Below the pieces are notes generated by a model, which worked only from the letters and a program-made list of their open reading frames with translations, was not told where the DNA came from and did no database searches. From contig NZ_RQVR01000002.1 of NCBI RefSeq assembly GCF_003865365.1, forward strand, positions 186,001 to 250,000: a stretch of 64,000 nt of DNA, in the 5' to 3' direction. The position numbers were made by a program, and so were the translations under genes. Source of the stretch: Flavobacterium macacae (lineage in GTDB: Bacteria > Bacteroidota > Bacteroidia > Flavobacteriales > Flavobacteriaceae). This document shows positions 1-9,181 of this stretch, one piece after another (position 1 is the stretch's first letter; every line of letters starts with the position of its first letter).

Positions 1-2425
1 TATCCGGAATATTAAAAGTGTCATTAATTCCATCTCCGTTAGGAGAAAAACCATCCGGAATCATTAATGAATATTGGTTTTGATCACAATTTAAAAGCGA
101 AACCGTGACTACTAAAGCATTTTGCGAAATGCAACTTGAAACTGGAGAAGAATCGAATCCGTAATAAGTGGCACCGTCTTGAAGGATTTCTGAATCTGAC
201 AATTGAATTCCTCCGAAAGGAGCATTATACCACATTAAATTTCCTGTAAAATTTACGTTTTGGCTCAAATCAAAAAGTGCTGGAGCCGGAGATGTCAATC
301 CGCAAAAATTCTGTCCGCCACTATGTAAAGTGGGTGCACTGATTTCATTTACAACCACAGAAACCATCGTTTTTGGAGAAATACAGCCTAGAAGGGACAT
401 TTCTGAAACATAATAACTTCCTGTTACCAACGGACTGGCATTGCTCAAAGGCGTGGTGCTCGTCGGGCTGTCAAACCATTGAAATTCAGATCCATTCGGA
501 ACCAAATCTTGAACAACGGCGTTTTCATTTATGCAAAATTCTAAATCTGTTGCAAAAGGCGCCTCTGGATTTTCGTTTATGGTAAAAGTTTCTGAAATTC
601 CATAATTTAAAAGTCCGCAGGTTGTGGTGACATTAATAATATCTTGCAGAATAAAAGTTGTATCACCTGTATTTGGAAGTGAACTTATAGGAATTGTAAG
701 GGTTGCATTTCCATTAGAAACGGGCAAAGTGGCGGTTCCTGAATTTGTATTTGCTCCAATTAAATCATAATTTATCTGAACATTTGTCATTGTTCCTAGA
801 CCTCCGATATTTACAGTTACAGGCTGATTTTCACAAACATCGCTAATGGTAATAAATAGGTTAGCCCCTTGAGGAACTGGATTTAACATAAATGTTTGCG
901 CTAAGGAGGCTGTATTTTCGCAACCTGTTTGAAGATTTACAATATGTATGATCGTGATTGTTGTTTCGCCAGCGTTCGAAAGCAAGTGGAACGGAATTAT
1001 AAAATTAGAAACACCGCCAACTACAGTAAATTGAACAATTTGATTTGTAACCGTATTGCTTCCTGATAAATTGTAAGTAATTTCATAAATTCCGTCAGTC
1101 AAATTTGTATTTCCTGAAAGCGTCACCTGCACATCTGAATCCTCACAGGCATCACTGATTGTCAATGTACCGATATTAATTTTCGGCAATGGATAAACAT
1201 TTAAAATATCAAAAATAGTTCCAATGATATGATCACAAGCTCCATAACCTCCAGTTTCATGAATGGAAACAATGCTTATCGTGTAAGCACCAACCAGCGG
1301 AAAAGAAATGCTTGGAATTGGAAATGTAACCACTCCGTTTACAAAATTTGCTAAAACAGTATTTCCTGAAGGAATCGGTCCCGTAATTTGATATTGAATC
1401 GAATACTCTCCATTTGGAACAGCTTCAATTCCTTGTGTCAATGTTGCCATAAAAGAAGCAAGTCCAATTTCATCTTCACAAATATCTGAATCTACCACCA
1501 AAATGGAACCTGTAAAATCAATCTGCTGTTCTATCACAATCAAAACGGTAGAAGTCATTGCAGTACAGATTGGATGTGAAGGTTTTACTGTGTAGCTAAA
1601 AGAATATTCGCCCGGCCCAAAAGTATTATAGATATTTTGAACATTTATAAAAGTATCCTGAGGACTCGACAATTCAGATGTTCCGTTCTCAGACCACTCT
1701 CCTCCCGCATCTTGACCCGTCAAATAATTCAATAAATTTAAATTTGAATACTGGGACAAATCTTCAGAATCGCACAAAATTAAATTTTGAGGACTTCCTG
1801 AATCTGGCGCCGGATGAACAGTCACGTTAATAATCGTACTGTGCGCAGGACAAGTTCCAATTGCCGGCATGGTATACGTAAATTGAAAAGTTCCCAAACC
1901 CGAGGTTGTCGCGTTCAATAGATTACCTGTTAATGAACCGGTATTGCTGTCATCAGACCAGGTTCCGTTAATTTGGGGATTCGGAAAATTGCCAATAAAT
2001 TGAAAAAGATTCACAGCAGCATTATCATCACAGGCGGAACCATTAGGATTGTTAACACCTGAATATCCTCCAACCGTTACCGTGACAGTTGCCACATTGT
2101 CAACACAAGAAGAATTATTTACAGTGTAAACAAAAACATACATATCGCTTTCATTTACATTTTGAACATTTAAAATTCCCGTATTCACATTCAGTCCTCC
2201 AGATTGCTGTAAATCTGTCCAAATCCCTCCCGGTGTTGGGCTTCCTCCTAATAACGAAAAAAGATTGACGGTCTGGTTGGCAACATTTGGAATATCACAA
2301 ATTGTAATACTTGCGTCTTCACCAGCACATTGTGCGTTGCTACTGCCAGAAAATAGGATTAGAAAAAGTAAAAAAATTGTATGCGAAAAATTGGCTTTAA
2401 ACAAGCAACTAATTTTTGGGGACAT
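1..2425 (-). CDS. secreted repeat protein with T9SS type B (gliding motility-associated) C-terminal domain, 3' end cut off
   Basis: The reading frame is open from an ATG at 2425 to the window edge (808 codons), so the C-terminus lies outside. It opens with a signal peptide (hydrophobic residues near 15-28, then SGSSNAQC). The body repeats Ig/PKD-like modules of roughly 130 residues, with recurring starts such as SDACEDSDVQVTLSG and SDVCENQPVTVNIGG. The last visible residues contain PDGFSPNGDGINDTF, the hallmark opening of the CHU_C/type B domain that sends proteins through the type IX secretion system. The protein is therefore exported to the surface or medium, probably as an adhesin or matrix protein; its ligand is unknown. 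It seems to stand alone: the next gene, on the same strand, ends about 95 bases upstream of its start. Confidence 0.88.
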   Translation of the reverse strand, partial: MSPKISCLFKANFSHTIFLLFLILFSGSSNAQCAGEDASITICDIPNVANQTVNLFSLLGGSPTPGGIWTDLQQSGGLNVNTGILNVQNVNESDMYVFVYTVNNSSCVDNVATVTVTVGGYSGVNNPNGSACDDNAAVNLFQFIGNFPNPQINGTWSDDSNTGSLTGNLLNATTSGLGTFQFTYTMPAIGTCPAHSTIINVTVHPAPDSGSPQNLILCDSEDLSQYSNLNLLNYLTGQDAGGEWSENGTSELSSPQDTFINVQNIYNTFGPGEYSFSYTVKPSHPICTAMTSTVLIVIEQQIDFTGSILVVDSDICEDEIGLASFMATLTQGIEAVPNGEYSIQYQITGPIPSGNTVLANFVNGVVTFPIPSISFPLVGAYTISIVSIHETGGYGACDHIIGTIFDILNVYPLPKINIGTLTISDACEDSDVQVTLSGNTNLTDGIYEITYNLSGSNTVTNQIVQFTVVGGVSNFIIPFHLLSNAGETTITIIHIVNLQTGCENTASLAQTFMLNPVPQGANLFITISDVCENQPVTVNIGGLGTMTNVQINYDLIGANTNSGTATLPVSNGNATLTIPISSLPNTGDTTFILQDIINVTTTCGLLNYGISETFTINENPEAPFATDLEFCINENAVVQDLVPNGSEFQWFDSPTSTTPLSNASPLVTGSYYVSEMSLLGCISPKTMVSVVVNEISAPTLHSGGQNFCGLTSPAPALFDLSQNVNFTGNLMWYNAPFGGIQLSDSEILQDGATYYGFDSSPVSSCISQNALVVTVSLLNCDQNQYSLMIPDGFSPNGDGINDTFNIPD

Positions 2426-2520
2426 AAAATTAAGTTTAAGTTGTAGTAAAAATATCGTAATTTTTTACATAATCACTTAAATTTTAAAAAAAAAATACAG
2501 AAAATATACGTTAATTTTTA

Positions 2521-3627
2521 TTAATTTTTAACATCAAGTGCATCACGAAGTGCATTTCCCATCATCATGAAAGCCAATGTCAGGAACATAATGGCAAGAC
2601 CCGGAACCATGGCCAAATAAGGCTTATCAAGAATGATATCTCCATAATAATCCTTAATCATGCCACCCCAACTCGGTACCGGCGGTTGCGCACCCAGCCC
2701 TAAAAAGCTCAAGCCACTTTCTACCAATATTGCAGAAGCAAAATTGGCCGCAGAAATCACGATTACGGGCGCCATGATATTCGGCAGAATATGGTGCACG
2801 ATGATTCTCAAATTTTTATATCCCAGCGCTTTTGCCGCAGTCACATATTGCATTTCCTTTACTGAAATAATTTGCCCGCGGACCACCCTGGCAACTTCCA
2901 CCCACATGGTTAACCCGACGGCCACGAACACTTGCCAAAAACCTTTTCCAAGGCTTAAAGTAATTGCGATTACCAATAGCAACGTGGGGATGGACCAGAT
3001 AATATTGACCAGCCACATTACAAATGCGTCGATTTTTCCGCCATAATAACCGCCGATTGCCCCGAAGAAAATGCCAACAATCAAGGAAATAATTACGGCT
3101 ACAAATCCGATGGAAATCGAAACTCTAGAACCTACTAACATTCTACTCAAGTAATCTCTTCCGGCTTTATCTGTTCCTAAATAAAATTTTTGGGTGGAAA
3201 TATATTCTTTTGAAATTTCTTCTAAATTACTATAACCCGGAAAATCGCTTAAAGTCGCTTCTTTTTGAATCATAACTTTTGGATCATCATTATACAACGT
3301 ATAAATCAGTTCTTCTCCTGCAATTTTATAGCTCGAAATCGGTTCTTTTGAAAACTCTTGCGGACTTCCGAAAAAGAAATCCCAAAAACTTTTTTGCGGT
3401 TCATCTTTTAAAGGAATGGAAAGCATCTGCACTTCAAAACCCGGCTTTTGCGAACGGATTGTCAAATCGCCCCAATTGGCATTTTCTGAATTGTCAGGTG
3501 CCAAAACATAGGCAAAAATTGAAAGCAGAATCAAAACTACGATAAATCCAAAACTGAAAACGCCCCAGAAATTTCTTTTAAATTTCTGGAGCGCTATTCC
3601 TGTTAATGATTGTGTGGATTTATACAA
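2521..3627 (-). CDS. ABC transporter permease, OppC/DppC type
   Basis: This is a 368-residue inner-membrane permease of the peptide/nickel ABC importer class. It has an N-terminal membrane helix (about 22-44), then an unusually long extracytoplasmic stretch to about residue 150. The BPD_transp_1 domain follows, starting at LGTDKAGRDYLSRMLVGSR. The cytoplasmic coupling loop AAKALGYKNLRIIVHHILPN is the EAA motif that contacts the ATPase. Typical OppC proteins are near 300 residues; the extra length is the loop between the first two helices. The start codon is 1 nt after the stop of the tail-specific protease gene, so the two are probably cotranslated. No OppB, OppD/F or binding protein is nearby, so partners must be encoded elsewhere. 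The substrate cannot be read from sequence. Confidence 0.9.
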   Translation of the reverse strand: MYKSTQSLTGIALQKFKRNFWGVFSFGFIVVLILLSIFAYVLAPDNSENANWGDLTIRSQKPGFEVQMLSIPLKDEPQKSFWDFFFGSPQEFSKEPISSYKIAGEELIYTLYNDDPKVMIQKEATLSDFPGYSNLEEISKEYISTQKFYLGTDKAGRDYLSRMLVGSRVSISIGFVAVIISLIVGIFFGAIGGYYGGKIDAFVMWLVNIIWSIPTLLLVIAITLSLGKGFWQVFVAVGLTMWVEVARVVRGQIISVKEMQYVTAAKALGYKNLRIIVHHILPNIMAPVIVISAANFASAILVESGLSFLGLGAQPPVPSWGGMIKDYYGDIILDKPYLAMVPGLAIMFLTLAFMMMGNALRDALDVKN

Positions 3628-3628
3628 T

Positions 3629-5869
3629 TTATGATCTAACTAATTTTTCTTTTTTATTTTTCAAATTTACAGTTCCTTTTTGTGAATCGGGCTGCAAATC
3701 ATCTAAAACATTTAAAGCTTCTTCAACATACACATCTTTTGAAAGGCTTTCGTGCCAACGATCTCTTTTTTCTTTTAAAGTTTCGTCCTTTTTAACCATT
3801 TCATCTTCGTAAGGCAAAGATGTGAATTTTAAATTATTTATATAGCTCGAAATGGCTTTATATTTTTTTGCTTTTAATTCAAGTGCTGTTTGTTCTTGCT
3901 TAAATTTATCAATATTCAGGTGAAAATCATTTTCATCTTGGCGTTGCTTGATCCATTTTGCATTTTCTTCAATCAATTGAAATTGAGGATTCTGCTCCAT
4001 TCTTTTTTTGCTTTTTTCAATGGCAAGATCAAAGTTCCCTTGTTTTGTCCACACTTTATAATCTGCCGGATCAATTTTGTCCCATTTCATCGCATTATCG
4101 ATATCGCGTTCTCCCATTTTTAAGTAAGAATACCTGTCTGGCAAAGCTACATCGCTGCTCACTCCGTTTAATTGCGTAGAACCACCGTTAATTCGGTAAA
4201 ATTTTTGCGTAGTCGTTTTTAGCGCACCCAAATCTCCCATTGAATTTCCGCGGACAAATTGGTTCAAATCAATTACATTTTGCACGGTTCCTTTTCCGTA
4301 GCTTTGCGTACTTCCAATGATGATGCCTCTCTTATAATCCTGGATCGCAGCCGCTAAAATCTCAGAAGCCGAAGCTGAAAATCCGTTGATCATCACCACC
4401 AATGGTCCGTCCCACTGAATTTTTGGATCAGTATCAGAAAGAACTTCTTTGTTTTTTCCAGCTGATTTGATTTGAACAATCGGGCCTTTGTCAATAAACA
4501 ATCCCGCAATGTCCACAACTGTTTTCAAGGAACCGCCCCCATTATCACGAACATCCATTACGATTCCTTGAACACCCGCTTCTTTTAAACGCTCTACTTC
4601 TTTCGCAACGTCTTTTGCAGCGTCACGACTATTTCTGTCTTCAAAATCAATGTAAAATTTAGGTAGATAAATGATTCCGTATTTTTGACCATTTTTCTCT
4701 ACAACACTTGATTTCGCATAGGTTTCTTCAATTTCCACTTCGTCTCTGATGATTGAAATAATCTTGATTGTTCCATCATTTCTTTTCACCGTTAGGCGCA
4801 CTTCAGTACCTTTTGGTCCTTTAATTTTTTTAACCACATCGTCCAAACGCATACCTACAACGTCTACTGCTTCTTTATCACCTTGAGCAACTTTTAAAAC
4901 CACATCGCCCGGCTCTAATTCTTTTCCTCTCCAAGCCGGTCCTCCAGAAATCAATTCTGTAATTTCTGTAAAATCATTTTTCTTTTGGAGGCGCGCTCCA
5001 ATTCCTTCTAATTTCCCACTGATGCTTACGTCAAAGCGCTCTTTGTCATCTGGCGCAAAATATGAAGTGTGCGGATCAAAACGTGTTGCGATTGAATTGA
5101 TGTATACTGAAAACCAATCGTCACGGTCTAAATCTTTGATAAAACCAAAATATTCGTCTAATGATTTCAGCTGGCTTTCTCTTGTTTCTTTTTCCAGAAC
5201 GTCAAAAGGTTTTTTCTCAATTGCCTTTTTTTCTTTAGCCTTTTTTTCTGCTTTTGCCTCCGCTGATTCTGAGGATTCAGGAGAGAATTCATCATCCACA
5301 ACGTCTTTTCCCTCTTGAATCTCTAATTTATTGGTAAGCGAAGCCAACGTCGAAAGCTTTATTTGCTTGTACCAACGGTCTCTTAATTCGCTGTCATTTT
5401 TGGCAAAAGGAAGTTTTTCATAATCGGTGTTGGTCACTTCGTCTTTTTTATAGTCAAAAGGTTTTGATAAAATATCTTTGTAATATTTTTTACTCTCTTC
5501 TATTCTTTTTTCCAAGCGAGAATAAGTCAGATCAAAGAAACTCAAATCTCTACTTAAAATTTGATCATCAATTAAAGTTTCATATTTACTGAATTCATCA
5601 ATATCTGCCTGCACAAAAAAACGTTTTGAAGGATCTAATGCTTCAATATAGCTTTTGTATACACCTTTTGAGAATGCATCGTCGATTTTTGCAGGATCAT
5701 AATGTCCTTTTTCAATTACGAACGTCAATAATTCTAAAAGCAACCTGTCTTTTTCGGGATCGTTTTTTACCTCACGAGGCACAAAACTCCATAGTGCTGC
5801 AGCAAGTGCAACGACCAATATCAATATTTTATAGTTTCGTTTCATAAATTTCATAATAGCATTCATCAA
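3629..5869 (-). CDS. prc: carboxy-terminal processing (tail-specific) protease, S41 family
   Basis: The 746-residue product matches the Prc/Tsp layout: an N-terminal membrane anchor or signal (about 12-30), a helical N-terminal domain, a PDZ domain at about 270-350 (SISGKLEGIGARLQKK onward), the S41 catalytic domain, and a long C-terminal domain. The Ser/Lys dyad is visible as NGFSASASE near residue 497 and SYGKGTVQ about 25 residues later. It degrades or trims envelope proteins from their C-termini in the periplasm. A Lys/Glu-rich low-complexity insert (SESAEAKAEKKAKEKKAIEKK, about 200-220) splits the N-terminal domain and is probably a disordered linker. Several Met codons lie near the start (MMNAIMKFMKRN); the anchor suggests a start at the first, second, sixth or ninth residue, and the longest is given. 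oppC follows after 1 nt. Confidence 0.94.
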   Translation of the reverse strand: MMNAIMKFMKRNYKILILVVALAAALWSFVPREVKNDPEKDRLLLELLTFVIEKGHYDPAKIDDAFSKGVYKSYIEALDPSKRFFVQADIDEFSKYETLIDDQILSRDLSFFDLTYSRLEKRIEESKKYYKDILSKPFDYKKDEVTNTDYEKLPFAKNDSELRDRWYKQIKLSTLASLTNKLEIQEGKDVVDDEFSPESSESAEAKAEKKAKEKKAIEKKPFDVLEKETRESQLKSLDEYFGFIKDLDRDDWFSVYINSIATRFDPHTSYFAPDDKERFDVSISGKLEGIGARLQKKNDFTEITELISGGPAWRGKELEPGDVVLKVAQGDKEAVDVVGMRLDDVVKKIKGPKGTEVRLTVKRNDGTIKIISIIRDEVEIEETYAKSSVVEKNGQKYGIIYLPKFYIDFEDRNSRDAAKDVAKEVERLKEAGVQGIVMDVRDNGGGSLKTVVDIAGLFIDKGPIVQIKSAGKNKEVLSDTDPKIQWDGPLVVMINGFSASASEILAAAIQDYKRGIIIGSTQSYGKGTVQNVIDLNQFVRGNSMGDLGALKTTTQKFYRINGGSTQLNGVSSDVALPDRYSYLKMGERDIDNAMKWDKIDPADYKVWTKQGNFDLAIEKSKKRMEQNPQFQLIEENAKWIKQRQDENDFHLNIDKFKQEQTALELKAKKYKAISSYINNLKFTSLPYEDEMVKKDETLKEKRDRWHESLSKDVYVEEALNVLDDLQPDSQKGTVNLKNKKEKLVRS

Positions 5870-6098
5870 ATTTTGACTAAATTACTGAAAAAATTATGCC
5901 ATGATTGGTAAAACCGCATAATTTTTTGTTAAAGATGAATTTCTCTTTTTCCAAGGAAACATCAATCGTGCCAAAAGAATTTAACCGGATTCAAAGTTAT
6001 ATAATTTTGCAGCATTCAAAAACTTTAAAAAAGGTTATTTTTGTGATTATGAAATTTGATTTTATACCGCTATATTGTACACAAATCAGATTCTTTAA

Positions 6099-6241
6099 TA
6101 GCCCCGATTGCAACGAAAAGCCCGGAGGCCAAAAAGCGTATTTTTCTTGACGCAAAAGAGCGACCGAAGGAAGCTCCTTTTGTGGCAGTAGAAAAAAAGC
6201 TTTTGGACGAGGACTTGAAGTGAAAAGCGGGAAATAGCTTC
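6099..6241 (+). repeat. structured intergenic repeat, copy 1 (candidate RNA element)
   Basis: This 143-nt element has a sister at 59415-59555 in the same orientation. Both open with TAGCCC(C/T)GATTGCAACG and end with AAAGC(G/A)GGAAATAGCTTC. The ends pair: AGC 6100-6102 with GCT 6237-6239, and CCCG 6103-6106 with CGGG 6228-6231. Inside, CGCAAAAG 6151-6158 pairs with CTTTTGTG 6177-6184 around a loop containing AGCGACC. It ends 8 bases before surE. Together with bases 5870-6098 it accounts for the 380-base gap between prc and surE. TAATTTTG (6002-6009) and TATTTTTG (6036-6043) are possible -7 elements for surE, without a clear -33. Confidence 0.75.
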
Positions 6242-6249
6242 AAAAAAAT

Positions 6250-7032
6250 ATGACAAAAAAACCTTTGATTCTGGTAACCAACGACGATGGGATTTCGGCT
6301 CCAGGAATTCGCGCTTTGATTAGCGTCATGAAAGAAATTGGCGAAGTGGTGGTGGTGGCGCCTGACAGTCCGCAATCTGCGACGGGACACGCAATCACGA
6401 TTAACAGCACTTTGTACCTCAATAAAATCACCAACGACAAGGATGTGGACATTGAATATTCGTGCTCAGGAACTCCGGTGGATTGCGTCAAATTTGCGGT
6501 AAACGAGGTTTTGAAACGCAAACCAGACCTTTGTGTTTCTGGAATTAATCATGGGTCAAATTCCTCGATCAACGTGATTTACTCCGGAACGATGAGCGCT
6601 GCGGTGGAAGCTGGTATTGAAGGAATTCCGGCAATTGGATTTTCGCTTTTGGATTTTGACTGGAATGCGGATTTTGAGCCTGCAAAGAAATTTGTGAAGA
6701 AAATTGCTTTGGAAGTTTTGGAAAACGGCTTGCCCGAAGGCGTAATTTTAAACGTAAATTTCCCCAAATTATCAGAGAAAGAAATTAAGGGAATCAAGGT
6801 CTGCCGCCAAGCAAAGGCAATGTGGCAGGAAAAATTTGACAAGCGAACTTCGCCGATGGGACGCGATTATTACTGGCTTACCGGTAAATTTGTAAACCAA
6901 GACAATGGTGAAGATACCGACGAATGGGCATTGGCAAATGGCTATATTTCTATGGTTCCGGTGCAATTTGACTTGACGGCGCATCATGCGATCCAGAATT
7001 TGAACACTTGGAAATTAAACGATAAAAATTAA
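6250..7032 (+). CDS. surE: 5'/3'-nucleotidase SurE
   Basis: The 260-residue protein is full length for SurE, a metal-dependent phosphatase acting on nucleoside monophosphates, linked to stationary-phase survival. The metal site motif LVTNDDGISAPG is at residues 8-19. Also visible are APDSPQSATGHAIT (about 37-50), SGINHGSNSS (about 97) and SGTMSAAVEAGIEGIPAIG (about 113-131), all family signatures. The ATG at 6250 follows an A-rich leader and no Shine-Dalgarno sequence, as usual in this phylum. lpxB follows after 19 nt, an arrangement common in flavobacteria and probably an operon. It is preceded by the structured repeat, which may shape the 5' end of its transcript. Confidence 0.96.
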   Translation: MTKKPLILVTNDDGISAPGIRALISVMKEIGEVVVVAPDSPQSATGHAITINSTLYLNKITNDKDVDIEYSCSGTPVDCVKFAVNEVLKRKPDLCVSGINHGSNSSINVIYSGTMSAAVEAGIEGIPAIGFSLLDFDWNADFEPAKKFVKKIALEVLENGLPEGVILNVNFPKLSEKEIKGIKVCRQAKAMWQEKFDKRTSPMGRDYYWLTGKFVNQDNGEDTDEWALANGYISMVPVQFDLTAHHAIQNLNTWKLNDKN

Positions 7033-7051
7033 TTTCATTTTAGAAAAAAAC

Positions 7052-8167
7052 ATGAAATATTACATAATTGCAGGCGAAGCTTCGGGCGATCTGCACGGTT
7101 CGAACTTGATGAAATCATTATATAAGGAAGATCCAAATGCCGAAATCAGATTCTGGGGAGGCGACTTGATGGAAAAAACCGGCGGTACTTTGGTCAAACA
7201 TTACCGCGAATTGGCATTTATGGGTTTCGCGGAAGTCGTGATGAACTTGAAAACGATTTTGAACAACATCAAAGTCTGCAAAGCTGATATTTTAAAATTT
7301 CAGCCCGATGCCATTATTTTTATTGACTATCCTGGTTTTAACATGCGAATTGCAAAATGGGCGAAGAATTTAAAAATTCCGACGCACTATTATATTTCAC
7401 CGCAAATTTGGGCTTGGAAAGAAAATAGAATCAAAGAAATCAAACGCGATGTCGATTTTATGTATGTGATTCTTCCGTTTGAGAAGGATTTTTATGAAAA
7501 GAAGCATCATTTTCCGGTGGAATTTGTCGGACATCCTTTGATTGACGCCATTCACGATAGAGAACCTGTTGATGAGGCGACTTTCAGAGCGTCATTTAAT
7601 CTGGATGAAAAGCCTATTATTGCGCTTTTGCCTGGAAGTCGCAAACAGGAAATTTCGAAAATGCTTACCGAAATGCTTTCTGTAGTTAAGGATTTTCCGA
7701 AGTATCAATTTGTAATTGCAGGTGCTCCGAGCCAAGATTATGAATTTTATGCGCAGTTTTTAAATAATGAAAATGTACATTTTATCTCCAATCGAACGTA
7801 TGATTTATTGAGCGTTTCGACTGCGGCGCTCGTAACTTCTGGAACTGCTACTTTGGAAACCGCATTATTTAAGGTTCCAGAAGTGGTTTGCTACAAAGGA
7901 GGCTGGATTTCATATCAAATTGCCAAGCGGATCATTACCTTAAAATACATTTCTCTTGTCAATTTAATTATGGATCAAGAAGTGGTAACTGAATTAATTC
8001 AAGGCGAATGCAATCCGAAAAAAATCAAAGCGGAACTGCATAAAATTTTAGAAACAGAGCATCGAAAAAAAGTTTTAGAATCGTATGAAATTTTAGAAAA
8101 AAAGCTTGGTGGCATTGGCGCGAGCCAAAAAACAGCACATCTAATTGTTGATAAACTGAATTCATAA
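7052..8167 (+). CDS. lpxB: lipid-A-disaccharide synthase
   Basis: LpxB condenses UDP-2,3-diacylglucosamine with lipid X to form the beta-1,6 disaccharide of lipid A, at the inner face of the cytoplasmic membrane. The 371-residue length is usual. Signatures are IIAGEASGDLHGSNLMKSL at the N-terminus, RFWGGDLM, FIDYPGFNMRIAKWAK, YYISPQIWAWKENRIKEIK, the glycosyltransferase nucleotide region LPGSRKQEISKM (about 192-203) and SGTATLETALF (about 265-275). It lies 19 nt behind surE. The following 296 bases hold no gene; they contain the possible promoter for the NlpC/P60 gene. Confidence 0.97.
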   Translation: MKYYIIAGEASGDLHGSNLMKSLYKEDPNAEIRFWGGDLMEKTGGTLVKHYRELAFMGFAEVVMNLKTILNNIKVCKADILKFQPDAIIFIDYPGFNMRIAKWAKNLKIPTHYYISPQIWAWKENRIKEIKRDVDFMYVILPFEKDFYEKKHHFPVEFVGHPLIDAIHDREPVDEATFRASFNLDEKPIIALLPGSRKQEISKMLTEMLSVVKDFPKYQFVIAGAPSQDYEFYAQFLNNENVHFISNRTYDLLSVSTAALVTSGTATLETALFKVPEVVCYKGGWISYQIAKRIITLKYISLVNLIMDQEVVTELIQGECNPKKIKAELHKILETEHRKKVLESYEILEKKLGGIGASQKTAHLIVDKLNS

Positions 8168-8280
8168 CACAGAATTAACACACTGATTTAATTTGCTTTA
8201 TTTCAGATACATACAATTCCGATTCTAAGAATTTCCTCTCCGTAAAAAATAGTTATTAACAAACTTTTAATAAGTTATTT

Positions 8281-8310
8281 TTCGACTTAATGGAAATTAT
8301 GCTATATTTG
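8281..8310 (+). promoter_or_regulatory. candidate promoter of the NlpC/P60 gene
   Basis: TATATTTG at 8303-8310 fits the Bacteroidota -7 element TAnnTTTG. At the right distance (19 nt) upstream there is only TTC (8281-8283) rather than the preferred TTG. It would give a leader of about 145 nt with no obvious structure; the rest of the 8168-8463 gap is AT-rich and shows nothing else. Confidence 0.4.
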
Positions 8311-8463
8311 AGAAAAATTATATAATAATCTTTTTTAATCATCGTTTATAAATTAAACTTTCATTATTGAAAAACTAAATTAATTCTCCGGAATTTTATT
8401 AATAAATCTAAAGCAAATTCGCCCCATGAGTTTTTGTTTTTGCTGAAAAATAAAAAATAAAAT

Positions 8464-9144
8464 ATGTCTGCAAAAAAAATCTTGTCCCTGTTCTTGCCAA
8501 TCGCATTATTGGTTACCACTTTAGGAAACGCACAAATCATCACCTCTAAAAAAGAAGCTGTAAAAAAAGGCGTTTACCAAAAACCTGAAGAAAAGAAAAG
8601 CGTTGCTACAATTGTAGACAAACCGATTCCTGCTACAAAACAAGTTGCATCAGTTGAAAAACCAAAAGCGACAAAAAATACAAAATCTTCTAAAAAGAAA
8701 AACGTTATTGTTGAAGAAGAACAATCAGACTTGGTCGTTTCTTCACCAACAGATAGCTACTTATCGCTTCAACTGATCAACAACGCTATGGAATTTCTTG
8801 GCGTGAGATACAGAGGCGGCGGTACCACAACTGCCGGAATGGATTGCTCTGGAATGGTAACTGCAGTTTTCAACTTGTTTGACATTAAACTTCCAAGAAG
8901 CTCGAATCAGATGGCACTTGTTGGAGAGAAAGTTCAAGGTGACGATATTAAAAAAGGTGATTTGATTTTCTTTAGAACCAACGGAAGAAAAGTAATCAAC
9001 CACGTGGGTGTGGTTGTTGAAAAAATTGGTGAAGAAATTAAATTTATCCACGCATCTACAAGCAAAGGTGTGATCGTTTCTTCAACTGACGAAGCGTATT
9101 ACAAAAAAGCTTTTGCACAAGTCAACAGAGTTATTCAACAATAA
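8464..9144 (+). CDS. C40 family peptidase (NlpC/P60), secreted cell-wall hydrolase
   Basis: The 226-residue protein begins with a signal peptide (MSAKKILSLFLPIALLVTTLGNAQ). A Lys/Val/Pro/Thr-rich linker follows to about residue 95. The C-terminal NlpC/P60 domain carries the catalytic triad: Cys in GMDCSGMVTAV (about 137-147), His in INHVGVVVE (about 178-186) and a second His in FIHASTSKG (about 195). Such enzymes cleave stem peptides of peptidoglycan, usually D-Glu-diaminopimelate bonds. There is no recognisable SH3 or LysM binding domain; the basic linker may serve for wall contact. It is followed 37 nt later by the ComEC-like gene on the same strand. Confidence 0.92.
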   Translation: MSAKKILSLFLPIALLVTTLGNAQIITSKKEAVKKGVYQKPEEKKSVATIVDKPIPATKQVASVEKPKATKNTKSSKKKNVIVEEEQSDLVVSSPTDSYLSLQLINNAMEFLGVRYRGGGTTTAGMDCSGMVTAVFNLFDIKLPRSSNQMALVGEKVQGDDIKKGDLIFFRTNGRKVINHVGVVVEKIGEEIKFIHASTSKGVIVSSTDEAYYKKAFAQVNRVIQQ

Positions 9145-9181
9145 TTAAGAATTTGTTATAAAATTTCAGTATTTTCGATTT

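Noticed and set aside
2660..3046. Plus-strand open frames opposite oppC and prc
   Set aside because: They are antisense shadows of strongly supported membrane and protease genes.
5905..6390. Short open frames between prc and surE on both strands
   Set aside because: They run through the structured repeat or antisense to surE, have no family features and no conserved composition.
8311..8463. Riboswitch in the long leader of the NlpC/P60 gene
   Set aside because: The leader is AT-rich with no stable stem or known conserved core.
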